A stretch of 64,000 bases of DNA from the NCBI RefSeq assembly GCF_031432975.1, contig NZ_CP133838.1:2604001-2668000 (forward strand). Reading direction: 5' to 3'. Under the pieces are notes generated by a model that searched no databases, was not told where the DNA came from, and saw only the letters and a list, made by a program, of their open reading frames with translations. Of this stretch, positions 36,795-45,839 are shown one piece after another. Position 1 is the stretch's first letter; the number at the start of each line of letters is the position of its first letter. The position numbers and the translations under genes were made by a program. Origin of the DNA: Buttiauxella selenatireducens (GTDB taxonomy: Bacteria > Pseudomonadota > Gammaproteobacteria > Enterobacterales > Enterobacteriaceae).

Positions 36795-38540
36795 ATGAGC
36801 ACATTATTAACCGCACAATCTCTTAGCCTTGATACCGCCTTTGGCCCACTGCTGGCAGACATTACCTTTACGCTGAAAAAAGGCGATCGCCTGGGTTTAA
36901 TCGGCCACAACGGCTGCGGTAAAAGTACCCTTCTGAAACTGCTCGATGGCACTATTTCTGCAAATAGTGGCAGCGTGACGCGTGCGCATCACTGCCTCCT
37001 GGCGCGCGTCGAACAACATCTCCCTGAAGATTTGCATGCACTGACGTTACTCGATGCTGTGATGGCGCGGCTAAGCGACGCGCAACAGCATACCGACGGC
37101 TGGCGGGCACAGGCACTTCTGGCCAGCATGGGGTTTGATGAAGCCGCGTGGCAACTCACCGCCGGAACATTGAGTGGCGGCCAACATACGCGTTTATTAC
37201 TGGCGCGTGCGTTGATTACCGAGCCGGATCTTCTGTTGCTTGATGAACCCAGCAACCACCTCGATTTGCCCACTTTGCTGTGGCTTGAGCAGTTCTTACA
37301 AAACTGGAATGGCAGCTTTGTGTTGGTTTCCCACGATCAACATTTGTTGGATAGTGTGACCAACGGCACGTGGATTTTGCGCGACCGCACACTCAGTTTC
37401 TTCCAGTTACCCTGCTCCGCTGCACGCGCGGCCCTGGTTGAACGTGACCGTACCGACGCGCACCGCCATCAGGCGGAGCAAAAGGAAATCGACCGTATTG
37501 CAGCCAGTGCGAAGCGTCTCGCAATTTGGGGCCGGGTTTACGATAACGAAGACCTGGCGCGCAAAGCCAAGCAAATGGAAAAGCGCATCGACAAATTAAA
37601 AGACAGCCAAACCGAACTGAGTGAGGCAAATCTGTGGCAACTGATATTAAAGGGTGCAGCGTTACCGGCGGATCGTTTGCTGGAAATGCAAAACTTGGCT
37701 GTCAGCCCTGCGCCAGATTGCTCACCGCTGTTTACCCTGGCAATGCAGCGCCTGAAAAGTGGTGATCGGGTGGCAATAATTGGCCGCAACGGATGTGGTA
37801 AATCGTCGCTGTTACGCATGCTGTGGCAGCACTATTTACAGTCACAAAATCAGCCGCCGCAGGATGAGTCCGGGATCCGTCTGCATCCTCGCGTCGAGAT
37901 GGGCTATTACGACCAAACGTTGCACCAGTTAAAAGATGACGACACGTTGCTTCAAGCGCTCGAACCTTTTGCCCCATTAACCGAGCGCGACCGCAAAATG
38001 GCGTTAATCAGCGCGGGTTTTGCCTGGTTGCGGCACGGACAAACGGTCAGCACATTAAGCGGTGGTGAGCGTTCAAGGCTGTTATTTGTTGGCCTGACGT
38101 TGGCGCGTTATTCGTTGCTGCTGCTTGATGAGCCGACCAACCACCTGGATATGGAAGGCAAAGAGGCGTTGGCCGAAACGTTGCAAAGCTACGAAGGTGG
38201 CGTGTTGTTGGTGACGCACGACCGGACGTTAATCGCCAAAAGCTGTAATCGCTTCTGGTTGATTGATGATGGCGAACTTAGCGAGTGGCACTCTTTGGAT
38301 GGGTTGTATGCGCAACTGGCGAGTGAAAATGCAAGCGTTACGTTGTCACCATCAGCATCGGAGCTGCCAGTCGTGGTGGCAAACCCTTCGGCAGCAGATA
38401 GCTGGCTGGAACGGTTGGTGGAACTGGAGGAGAAGCTGGCTCAGGACTTAGCACGCAAACCCGGCCATCAAAAACCGGCGTTACAGCAGCAGTGGCGCGA
38501 GGAGATAGCATCACTTAATTTACGGTTGGAACTGGAGTAA
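36795..38540 (+). CDS. ABC-F family ATPase
   Basis: A 581-residue soluble protein with two ABC ATPase cassettes and no membrane segment: GHNGCGKST (about 37-45), TLSGGQHTRLLLARAL, LLLLDEPSNHLD; then GRNGCGKSS (about 333-341), TLSGGERSRLLFVGL, LLLLDEPTNHLD. A charged linker (about 220-280) lies between them, and a short helical tail ends the protein. ABC-F proteins bind the ribosomal E site; some give antibiotic resistance, others regulate translation. It is not one I can equate with EttA, Uup, YheS or YbiT. The leader contains the ERIC element and a small AGGCG/CGCCT hairpin just before the start. Confidence 0.85.
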   Translation: MSTLLTAQSLSLDTAFGPLLADITFTLKKGDRLGLIGHNGCGKSTLLKLLDGTISANSGSVTRAHHCLLARVEQHLPEDLHALTLLDAVMARLSDAQQHTDGWRAQALLASMGFDEAAWQLTAGTLSGGQHTRLLLARALITEPDLLLLDEPSNHLDLPTLLWLEQFLQNWNGSFVLVSHDQHLLDSVTNGTWILRDRTLSFFQLPCSAARAALVERDRTDAHRHQAEQKEIDRIAASAKRLAIWGRVYDNEDLARKAKQMEKRIDKLKDSQTELSEANLWQLILKGAALPADRLLEMQNLAVSPAPDCSPLFTLAMQRLKSGDRVAIIGRNGCGKSSLLRMLWQHYLQSQNQPPQDESGIRLHPRVEMGYYDQTLHQLKDDDTLLQALEPFAPLTERDRKMALISAGFAWLRHGQTVSTLSGGERSRLLFVGLTLARYSLLLLDEPTNHLDMEGKEALAETLQSYEGGVLLVTHDRTLIAKSCNRFWLIDDGELSEWHSLDGLYAQLASENASVTLSPSASELPVVVANPSAADSWLERLVELEEKLAQDLARKPGHQKPALQQQWREEIASLNLRLELE

Positions 38541-38551
38541 GCGTTAATGTC

Positions 38552-38625
38552 GGATGTCGCTACGCTAACCCACTGACACAGACCCGTCGCAGGGTCGTTG
38601 TAGGGGATGAGCGGCAGCGACATCC
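38552..38625. repeat. Inverted repeat after the ABC-F gene
   Basis: GGATGTCGCT (38552-38561) and AGCGACATCC (38616-38625) are perfect 10-base arms enclosing a smaller hairpin, ACCC-GTCGCA-GGGT (38582-38595). It is REP-like or a terminator-type structure between the convergent ABC-F gene and the chemoreceptor remnant. Confidence 0.65.
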
Positions 38626-38640
38626 TTCAATTAATGGCGG

Positions 38641-38898
38641 TTAAAAAGTCGCCCAGTTATCGTCATCATTCACCACGGTGTGCGGCCTGGACGAGGGCTG
38701 CTTAGGATTTTCCTTCTTAGCCGCTATCGTGTGATGCTGGTTGTCTAAACGGAAAATGCCTACCGCCGCGGTTAAACGTGCAGCCTGTTCCTCAAGGGAC
38801 GAAGCCGCCGCAGACGCTTCTTCAACTAGGGAAGCGTTCTGTTGCGTCACGTTATCCATCTCGTGAATGGCAATACCCACTTGCTCAATACCCCGGCT
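38641..38898 (-). pseudogene. 3' remnant of a methyl-accepting chemotaxis protein gene
   Basis: The frame encodes only the last ~85 residues of a chemoreceptor: SRGIEQVGIAIHEMDNVTQ, then QNASLVEEASAAASSLEEQA and a C-terminal NWATF pentapeptide that is the CheR/CheB docking tail (usually NWETF). Similarity begins at 38898 and is preceded upstream by unrelated sequence with a stop, so the sensor, membrane and most signalling parts are gone. The break is the border of the AT-rich segment 38.9-40.4 kb. Confidence 0.85.
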
Positions 38899-39287
38899 TA
38901 AAGCCCCTAAACAATCTCTGTTTCATATCAGCGCCGCTGCAAGGTCTGAAACGCTCCATGATGCCTGTATAGAGTTACTACATTGATATGCTAAATCACC
39001 AAAGGTAATAACCATTGCTTAACAGTAATTAACAACGGGCAAAGGAATTGCCCTGAAATAGTGCGCATATAATTAAATATTCATTTTAGATACAAGTTCA
39101 TAGAAAAATTTTATAGAAAATATCTGGTTAATGATTGAACGATTCAGTAAAGCGGGTTAACTTAAATCAAGCCAAATAAAGCGAGGTGATAGAAATATGT
39201 ATAAGCGTAATCCAGATATTATTTTAATGAAAAAGTAGTCTTTTTGTATGCCTCTAAACATAGATATGAAACCGGTACCAAATAAAA
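38899..39287. other. AT-rich intergenic DNA at the chemoreceptor break
   Basis: No gene or known element recognised. Base composition is much richer in A+T than the flanking genes, consistent with imported DNA. Confidence 0.4.
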
Positions 39288-39617
39288 ATGACTCAAATTA
39301 TTGCCATGTATTCATCTAAAATTCTTCGTGACTCGGAGCAGAAAGAAGAAAATCAAAGTTTAATGTTAATTCATTCTGTAGCCGTACGGGTTTCTAAAAG
39401 TGAAGAAGATAACATCTATTACCAACTTGATGTAGAACTGCAAGTTAGTAAGGATGATGCGCCTTTAGTTTTTAATCATTTTGATGGTTGTTCATCAACT
39501 AAAGATTTAATGCTAGCCATGACACGATTTAATGAATATGTAAATATCATCAAAGCTAACGAGGTTTATTATCAGGAGCGTTGTGAACCTTTAGAAAAAT
39601 TCATAATGATGTGGTGA
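39288..39617 (+). CDS. Hypothetical protein, AT-rich orphan
   Basis: A 109-residue frame, soluble and charged (MTQIIAMYSSKILRDSEQ...). It has beta-strand-like segments (LMLIHSVAVRVS, YYQLDVELQVS) followed by a helical end. I recognise no family. The ATG lacks a clear ribosome site. Codon use is AT-rich, unlike the core genes around it, and it lies in the insertion that replaced most of the chemoreceptor gene. Confidence 0.5.
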   Translation: MTQIIAMYSSKILRDSEQKEENQSLMLIHSVAVRVSKSEEDNIYYQLDVELQVSKDDAPLVFNHFDGCSSTKDLMLAMTRFNEYVNIIKANEVYYQERCEPLEKFIMMW

Positions 39618-39802
39618 TGACATAGCTAAATTAATACCACCCAGACCATTGGCAGTAACAATAATGAGTGGGCACCTGTTCCTCCAGTGACTAAACCCAT
39701 ATAATAATATTTAAATCAAAGAAGGCTTGAGGGTGACAGAAAACATTTTGATCGTTCCTTCCTTTCTGTTGAGGATAATCCTTATTTTCGCAAAGGCTAA
39801 TT

Positions 39803-40210
39803 ATGACTGAGTTTAATTTAGTCGCTCTGGTACATAGATTTGAAGCTGATTATCGTTACTTTTTACAAGAAAATGATCGTATCTTTGGATATGTAGAGGC
39901 TGGTAAATATTTGCTGACTTCTGGCGGGGATGTTCATAAAACGAACCTGAATGAAGAATTTAGAAACCGTGTTGAAAGGTTCAGAAATGTGAAGAGTGAC
40001 TTGAATAAAAGTTTCCATGAGTTGATGACCTACGTTAAAGACGAGGAAGTTTTACGCTTAGTGTTGCCAGTATTTAAAGAAAATTGGACTGAACATTTAA
40101 ATTTCTATGATAAAACACATAGGGATTTTTTAAATGAGATTAAATCAATGTATGAAGGCAAACATCCTATACAAATTCAATATCCAGCTAAAAGAGGCTG
40201 GTTCAGGTGA
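39803..40210 (+). CDS. Hypothetical protein, helical AT-rich orphan
   Basis: A 135-residue frame predicted to be almost all helix (HRFEADYRYFLQENDRIF, then FRNRVERFRNVKSDLNKSF). It ends in basic YPAKRGWFR. AAAGGCTAATT precedes the ATG at good spacing, so it is probably expressed. No family recognised. Like its upstream neighbour it is AT-rich and looks horizontally acquired; the two might form a unit. Confidence 0.6.
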   Translation: MTEFNLVALVHRFEADYRYFLQENDRIFGYVEAGKYLLTSGGDVHKTNLNEEFRNRVERFRNVKSDLNKSFHELMTYVKDEEVLRLVLPVFKENWTEHLNFYDKTHRDFLNEIKSMYEGKHPIQIQYPAKRGWFR

Positions 40211-40483
40211 AGGCTACATATTCTGGTTCCTGTTTGCTGCCTCAATCTTATTAAATTTGTACTTCTTATTACTGATACTTGTTAGTAATGTATAGAACAA
40301 AGCCCCGCATATCATCTAATTAATCCTGGAGAGGTTTGTTAAAATAGATGTAATGGGGTTAACACATTAATGTCTGACAAGTAGCCGGGCTTACAGACTG
40401 GTTAAAGAGGAGTAAACTATTTGTCATGATGAATGGCGTCACCGCGTGCGGTCGCCGTCGCCCAAAGGATAGATACCGGTAAT

Positions 40484-42781
40484 ATGAAATTTAAATCTGC
40501 TATTAAACCCTATCACGCTGCGGCCGGTGGCTGGGGCTCGCTTGAAGCCACGACTCGCTTTGTTATCGACAGCAAACACGCCTTAAAAAACCTGCGCAAC
40601 CTGATGCGGATGAATAAAGCCAAAGGGTTTGACTGCCCGGGATGCGCGTGGGGCGATGACAATAAAAGTACTTTTAGCTTCTGCGAGAACGGCGCGAAGG
40701 CCGTCACCTGGGAAGCGACTAGCCGATTCATCGACCATGCGTTTTTTGAGCAGCACAGCGTCAGTAAACTGTACCAGCAAAGCGATTATTTCCTTGAGTA
40801 TCAAGGGCGTTTAACCGAACCGCTCAGTTACAATCCACAAACCGACCATTACGAAGCGATAAGCTGGGATGATGCCTTTAAGTTGATCGCTCAACATATC
40901 AATGCGCTGGATAATCCCGACCAGATGGAGCTGTATACCTCCGGGCGCGCCAGCAACGAAGCCTCTTATCTGTATCAACTTTTTGGCCGTATGGTCGGGA
41001 CGAACAACTTCCCTGATTGCTCGAATATGTGTCACGAAGCCAGCGGCAGCGGCCTGAAGCGCAGTATCGGCGTGGGTAAAGGCACGATTCATCTCAACGA
41101 TTTTGATAAAGCCAATGCCATTTTCGTGTTTGGCCAAAACCCAGGAACCAATCACCCACGCATGTTACACAGCTTGCGTCACGCCGCAGAAAACGGCGCG
41201 CAAATTGTCACCTTTAATACGTTACGCGAGCGTGGCCTTGAACGCTTTGCCGATCCGCAAAAGCCGTTAGAAGTGGTCACGCCGCTGGCGGGCAACATCA
41301 GCACGTATTATTACCAGCCCAATTTGGGCGGCGATATGGCGGCTATTCGCGGTATGGCGAAAGCGTTGCTGGAAACTCACCGTCAGCAACTGGCGCAAGG
41401 TCATGCAGGTATTTTTGACGCGCAATTTATCGCTGAACACACGCAAGGCGTGGAAGCCTGGTTTGCCGAAATCGACAACACCGGTTGGGAGCACATCACC
41501 CAACAATCAGGATTGACCGAACAGCAATTACGCGATGCCGCTGCGGTCTGGCAGCAGGCCGAGCGCGTGATTTGCACCTGGGCGATGGGGATAACCCAAC
41601 ATAAGCATTCGCTCAATACGGTGCGTGAAATCGTTAACCTGCAACTGTTGGGCGGCCATTTGGGCAAAGAAGGTGCCGGACTTTGCCCGGTACGCGGCCA
41701 CAGTAATGTGCAGGGTAATCGCACGATGGGGATTGATGAAAAACCCTCTGCGGCGTTGCTCGATAGCCTGGCGGCGCATTTTGATTTTGAGCCTCCACGC
41801 GCGCGGGGTCATAACACCGTGGAAGCGCTTGCCGCCATGCTGCGTGATGAAGTTAAAGTATTGATTGCACTTGGCGGGAATCTTGCGGCGGCAGCACCAG
41901 ACAGCCCGCGCACTGAAGAAGCCTTGCAGCGCTGCGGTCTGACGGTTCATATCAGCACCAAACTCAATCGCAGCCATTTGGTGCCAGGTAAAGCGGCACT
42001 GATTTTACCCACCCTTGGCCGCACCGAAGAAGATATGCAGGCCAGCGGGCGGCAGTTCATCACCGTCGAAGATTCGTTCAGTATGGTGCACGCTTCCGAA
42101 GGGATTGGGAAACCCATTGCTGACACTCAACGTTCAGAAACAGCGATTGTCACGGGTATTGCCGCGGCCGTTCTGGGATGCGAGAAAGTAGACTGGCGAG
42201 CGTTGGCAGACAACTACGATTTAATCCGCGACCACATTGCCGCCACCCTGCCCGGTTTTAAAGACTTCAACCAGCAATGCGAGAAACCCGGTGGATTCTG
42301 GCTTGGCAATGCGGCCGCGCAGTTGCGCTTTAATACGCCATCGGGCAAAGCCGAATTCAGCGCCGCTCCGCTGCCAGAGTCTTTGTTCGGTGAGTTAACG
42401 GCACCGTTTGTACTCCAAACTCTGCGCTCTCATGACCAGTACAACACAACCATTTATGGGCTGGACGATCGTTACCGTGGCGTTTACGGCCAACGTGAGG
42501 TGTTGTTTATTAATCCGGAAGATCTTAGCGCGCTGGAATTGCATGACGGTGATTTGGTGGATATTGAAACCATCTGGAATGATGGCATTACCCGTAAAGT
42601 CAGCGGGTTCAAAATCGTGCCGTACAATATTCCGCGTGGCAATTTAGCCGCGTATTACCCCGAAACGAACCCATTGGTTCCACTGACAAGCGTCGGTGAT
42701 GGCACAGGTACGCCAACATCAAAATCTGTACCGGTAAAAATCAGCCGTACAGCTTCTGTGGCAGATAATCGTATCGCTTAA
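40484..42781 (+). CDS. FdhF/YdeP-type molybdopterin oxidoreductase
   Basis: A 765-residue oxidoreductase alpha subunit of the FdhF/YdeP family. E. coli YdeP, linked to acid resistance, is clearly homologous: AAGGWGS, KGFDCPGCAWGD with the cysteine pair, NNFPDCSNMCHEASG near the molybdenum site, GITQHKHS, and a C-terminal dinucleotide-binding domain ending in LVPLTSVGDGTGTPTSKSVPV. There is no twin-arginine signal, so it is cytoplasmic. The ATG at 40484 aligns with the YdeP N-terminus; an in-frame ATG at 40433 would add 17 residues. No partner subunit genes adjoin. Electron donor and substrate are unknown. Confidence 0.85.
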   Translation: MKFKSAIKPYHAAAGGWGSLEATTRFVIDSKHALKNLRNLMRMNKAKGFDCPGCAWGDDNKSTFSFCENGAKAVTWEATSRFIDHAFFEQHSVSKLYQQSDYFLEYQGRLTEPLSYNPQTDHYEAISWDDAFKLIAQHINALDNPDQMELYTSGRASNEASYLYQLFGRMVGTNNFPDCSNMCHEASGSGLKRSIGVGKGTIHLNDFDKANAIFVFGQNPGTNHPRMLHSLRHAAENGAQIVTFNTLRERGLERFADPQKPLEVVTPLAGNISTYYYQPNLGGDMAAIRGMAKALLETHRQQLAQGHAGIFDAQFIAEHTQGVEAWFAEIDNTGWEHITQQSGLTEQQLRDAAAVWQQAERVICTWAMGITQHKHSLNTVREIVNLQLLGGHLGKEGAGLCPVRGHSNVQGNRTMGIDEKPSAALLDSLAAHFDFEPPRARGHNTVEALAAMLRDEVKVLIALGGNLAAAAPDSPRTEEALQRCGLTVHISTKLNRSHLVPGKAALILPTLGRTEEDMQASGRQFITVEDSFSMVHASEGIGKPIADTQRSETAIVTGIAAAVLGCEKVDWRALADNYDLIRDHIAATLPGFKDFNQQCEKPGGFWLGNAAAQLRFNTPSGKAEFSAAPLPESLFGELTAPFVLQTLRSHDQYNTTIYGLDDRYRGVYGQREVLFINPEDLSALELHDGDLVDIETIWNDGITRKVSGFKIVPYNIPRGNLAAYYPETNPLVPLTSVGDGTGTPTSKSVPVKISRTASVADNRIA

Positions 42782-42790
42782 AAGCAAAAA

Positions 42791-42830
42791 CCTTTTGTTG
42801 TCTATACTTAGAAAAATAGACAATAAAAGG
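42791..42830 (+). promoter_or_regulatory. Hairpin that sequesters a Shine-Dalgarno sequence
   Basis: CCTTTTGTTGTCTAT (42791-42805) and ATAGACAATAAAAGG (42816-42830) are inverted repeats with one mismatch in 15. The right arm contains AAAAGG, the ribosome site of the gene at 42837. It could be an RNA switch, a terminator of the upstream gene or an operator. Confidence 0.6.
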
Positions 42831-42836
42831 TGACTT

Positions 42837-43103
42837 ATGCTTTGGCTCGAGCAAGGACTCTACGTAAAAATAGTGGAAATGGACAATGGGCCACGCCCGT
42901 TGCCTCTCCAGAGCGGGTTCAACTCGGAAACTTGTTATCGGGCGCTGGGGTGCTTTAATCCTTCTGAATCGTCTGACGCCTGGTACATTCTTTCTAACGA
43001 CCGAGATGAAATCTGGTTTATCAGTAACCGACATTTACGCACCGTTTTCCTGAAACCCGAATTGCGTGAGTTCCGTCTCCCGCTGTCGACAACCCATCAT
43101 TAA
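42837..43103 (+). CDS. Conserved-looking small protein of unknown function
   Basis: An 88-residue soluble protein (MLWLEQGLYVKIVEMDNGPRP...; central YILSNDRDEIWFISNRHLRT). Codon use and the regular alternation of strands suggest a real gene. AAAAGG lies six bases before the ATG and inside a long inverted repeat. I do not recognise a family name. It lies between the molybdopterin oxidoreductase and the PQQ dehydrogenase, all on the plus strand. Confidence 0.65.
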   Translation: MLWLEQGLYVKIVEMDNGPRPLPLQSGFNSETCYRALGCFNPSESSDAWYILSNDRDEIWFISNRHLRTVFLKPELREFRLPLSTTHH

Positions 43104-43360
43104 GCCCTTGCCGGGTAATATTCCGATTACCCGACTCTCTCCCTCTTCTTTCTCACCTGTTCGCAATAAATGCGAAATCTCTCATTAACAACTTTGCAAT
43201 ATCATAACGGGAGATTATGATACCCAAACATTAACCATTTGGTTCATTATTGTGTATCGCACCCTTTTAACTCTCGTTAAAAGCGAACGATCACATCAAT
43301 TATTACACCAGACGGTACAAATCAAACGATCTCCTGCGACAAGGAGACGTTGTAGCACAT

Positions 43361-43381
43361 GAAGTGTGCGGAACACACTTC
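43361..43381 (+). promoter_or_regulatory. Leader hairpin before the PQQ dehydrogenase start
   Basis: GAAGTGTG (43361-43368) and CACACTTC (43374-43381) pair perfectly over a 5-base loop, ending four bases before the AGGAGA ribosome site. A second small hairpin, CTCCT-GCGACA-AGGAG (43331-43346), precedes it. Confidence 0.55.
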
Positions 43382-43395
43382 GACAGGAGAACGTT

Positions 43396-45786
43396 ATGGA
43401 AAGTTACACTCCCCCACGCGGCCTGGCATTAGGATTGCTGTGGGTTCTTGGCGGGCTGATAGGTTTGATCGGCCTCGCTATTGGCATTGGCGGTGCTTAT
43501 CTCGTGGCACTTGGCGGAAGCTTTTATTTCCTGCTGATGGGCATCGCCATGCTCATCTCCGCCGTTTTGATTTTTAAAAAGAAAACTGCGGGCCTGGTGC
43601 TGTATGGCCTGGCATTCATCTGCTCACTATTTTGGGCTATCAGCGATGCAGGACTGGATTTTTGGCCGTTATTTTCGCGCCTGTTTACCTTTGCAGTGCT
43701 GGCTTTCCTGTCCGCCATTAGCTGGCCGATTTTACGAGCTGCGCACAGTAAGGCGGCGGTAAAAAAAGCGCCTGCTTATGGCATCGCCGCTCTGCTCGCT
43801 GTTTGTATGCTGGTGAGCGCAGGCTGGATGTTCGTACCACAGGTACAAGTTGCCGCCAATGAAGACGTGCCGGTAAAACCGGTTGCGCCGGGTGATGTGC
43901 AAAAAGACTGGAAACACTGGGGTAATACCCCTCACGGTGACCGTTTTGCCGCGCTCGATCAAATCAACAAAGGTAACGTCAGCAATCTGAAAGTGGCCTG
44001 GGTTGCTCACACGGGAGATATTCCGCAAAGCAACGGTTCAGGTGCTGAAGATCAAAACACCCCATTACAAGTAGGCGATACGCTGTTTGTCTGCACGCCG
44101 TACAGCAAAGTGCTGGCGCTGGATGTGGATTCTGGCAAAGAAAAATGGCGTTTTGACAGCAAGGCGACCGCGCCAAACTGGCAACGCTGCCGTGGTTTAG
44201 GTTATTACGAAGAAACCACTCAACACGCCGTAACGCCTGTGGCAGAGACTGCGCAGCCTGCGCTCTGCCCTCGCCGCCTGTTCCTGCCGACCACCGATGC
44301 ACGTCTGCTGGCGATTAACGCCGATAACGGCAAATTGTGCGAAGACTTTGGTGACCACGGTACCGTGGATTTGAAAGTCGGTATGGGCGAAGTCAAACCG
44401 GGTTATTACCAGCAAACCTCTACACCATTGGTAGCGGGGAATGTCGTGGTTGTGGGCGGACGTGTGGCGGATAACTTCTCCACGGGTGAACCTCCTGGTG
44501 TGGTGCGCGCTTATGACGTTCACACCGGCAAATTGGCATGGGCGTGGGACCCGGGCAACCCGGCGATTACCGGCGTTCCACCGGAAGGCCAGACCTATAC
44601 ACGCGGCACGCCTAACGTCTGGTCCGCAATGTCATACGACGAGAAACTCGGTTTGATTTACCTGCCGACCGGTAACGCAACACCTGATTTCTTCGGCGGC
44701 ACACGTACTGCACAAGATGACAAATACAGCTCCTCTATTGTTGCGGTCGATGCGTCAACGGGCCAGGTACGCTGGTATTATCAAACCACCCATCACGATC
44801 TGTGGGATTTCGACCTGCCATCACAACCGCTGCTGTATGACTTACCCGACGGCAAAGGCGCTACCACGCCAGTCATCGTCCAGACTTCCAAACAGGGCAT
44901 GATTTTCATGCTTAACCGCGAAACCGGTGAACCTGTTGCGAAAGTGGAAGAGCGTCCGGTTCCGCAGGGTAATATTGAAGGCGAGCGCTATTCGAAAACC
45001 CAGCCGTACTCCGTCGGAATGCCAATGATTGGCAATGAAACCCTGACCGAATCGGATATGTGGGGCGCAACCCCGATCGACTTGTTGATTTGCCGCATCG
45101 AATTTAAAGGGATGCGTCACGAAGGTGTATACACACCACCAGGTCTGGATCGTTCCCTGCAATTCCCAGGATCGCTTGGGGGAATGAACTGGGGCAGTGT
45201 TTCCGTTGACCCAAACAACAGCCTGATGTTTGTTAACGATATGCGTCTGGGGCTGGCAAATTATATGGTGCCGCGTGCAAACGTTGCGAAAAATGCCAGC
45301 GGCATCGAGATGGGTATTGTTCCAATGGACGGCACACCGTTTGGTGCGATGCGCGAACGTTTCCTTTCGCCGCTGGGCATTCCCTGCCAAAAACCTCCTT
45401 TCGGTACCATGTCAGCCGTTGACCTGAAATCCGGGAAAATCGTCTGGCAGGTGCCGGTGGGTACAGTACAAGACACCGGCCCGCTGGGCATTCGCATGCA
45501 CTTGCCGATTCCAATCGGCATGCCAACGCTCGGTGCGTCGTTGTCCACGCAGTCCGGCCTGCTGTTCTTCGCGGGTACACAGGATTTCTATCTGCGCGCG
45601 TTTGATACCGCAAACGGTAAGGAAATCTGGAAATCACGTCTGCCAGTGGGCAGCCAGTCTGGCCCGATGACCTATGTGTCACCGAAAACCGGTAAGCAGT
45701 ACATTGTGATTAACGCAGGCGGCGCACGTCAGTCTCCTGACAGGGGTGATTACATCATCGCTTACGCGTTACCGGACGAGGAATAA
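43396..45786 (+). CDS. Membrane-bound PQQ-dependent dehydrogenase (glucose/quinate/shikimate family)
   Basis: A 796-residue quinoprotein. Five membrane helices at the N-terminus (to about residue 150) anchor it in the inner membrane. A periplasmic eight-bladed propeller follows, with repeated tryptophan-docking motifs such as LDVDSGKEKWRF, VDASTGQVRWYYQT and TANGKEIWKSRLP. It oxidises a sugar or cyclitol in the periplasm and reduces ubiquinone; it needs PQQ. It is homologous to E. coli Gcd but clearly diverged, and it could equally be a quinate/shikimate dehydrogenase (QuiA), so no symbol is given. AGGAGA precedes the ATG. A strong terminator follows. Confidence 0.88.
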   Translation: MESYTPPRGLALGLLWVLGGLIGLIGLAIGIGGAYLVALGGSFYFLLMGIAMLISAVLIFKKKTAGLVLYGLAFICSLFWAISDAGLDFWPLFSRLFTFAVLAFLSAISWPILRAAHSKAAVKKAPAYGIAALLAVCMLVSAGWMFVPQVQVAANEDVPVKPVAPGDVQKDWKHWGNTPHGDRFAALDQINKGNVSNLKVAWVAHTGDIPQSNGSGAEDQNTPLQVGDTLFVCTPYSKVLALDVDSGKEKWRFDSKATAPNWQRCRGLGYYEETTQHAVTPVAETAQPALCPRRLFLPTTDARLLAINADNGKLCEDFGDHGTVDLKVGMGEVKPGYYQQTSTPLVAGNVVVVGGRVADNFSTGEPPGVVRAYDVHTGKLAWAWDPGNPAITGVPPEGQTYTRGTPNVWSAMSYDEKLGLIYLPTGNATPDFFGGTRTAQDDKYSSSIVAVDASTGQVRWYYQTTHHDLWDFDLPSQPLLYDLPDGKGATTPVIVQTSKQGMIFMLNRETGEPVAKVEERPVPQGNIEGERYSKTQPYSVGMPMIGNETLTESDMWGATPIDLLICRIEFKGMRHEGVYTPPGLDRSLQFPGSLGGMNWGSVSVDPNNSLMFVNDMRLGLANYMVPRANVAKNASGIEMGIVPMDGTPFGAMRERFLSPLGIPCQKPPFGTMSAVDLKSGKIVWQVPVGTVQDTGPLGIRMHLPIPIGMPTLGASLSTQSGLLFFAGTQDFYLRAFDTANGKEIWKSRLPVGSQSGPMTYVSPKTGKQYIVINAGGARQSPDRGDYIIAYALPDEE

Positions 45787-45795
45787 GTAAAAAAA

Positions 45796-45820
45796 AAGCG
45801 GGTGCACAATGCACCCGCTT
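45796..45820. terminator. Bidirectional intrinsic terminator
   Basis: AAGCGGGTGCA (45796-45806) and TGCACCCGCTT (45810-45820) form a perfect 11-bp stem over CAA, with an A-run on the left and CTTCTT on the right. It serves the convergent PQQ dehydrogenase and binding-protein genes. Confidence 0.93.
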
Positions 45821-45839
45821 CTTCTGACTTGCTGCCAGC

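Noticed and set aside
40426-40480. Short upstream frame (MMNGVTACGRRR...) before the molybdopterin oxidoreductase
   Set aside because: The GAGGAG site is too far from its ATG, and nothing suggests a leader function.
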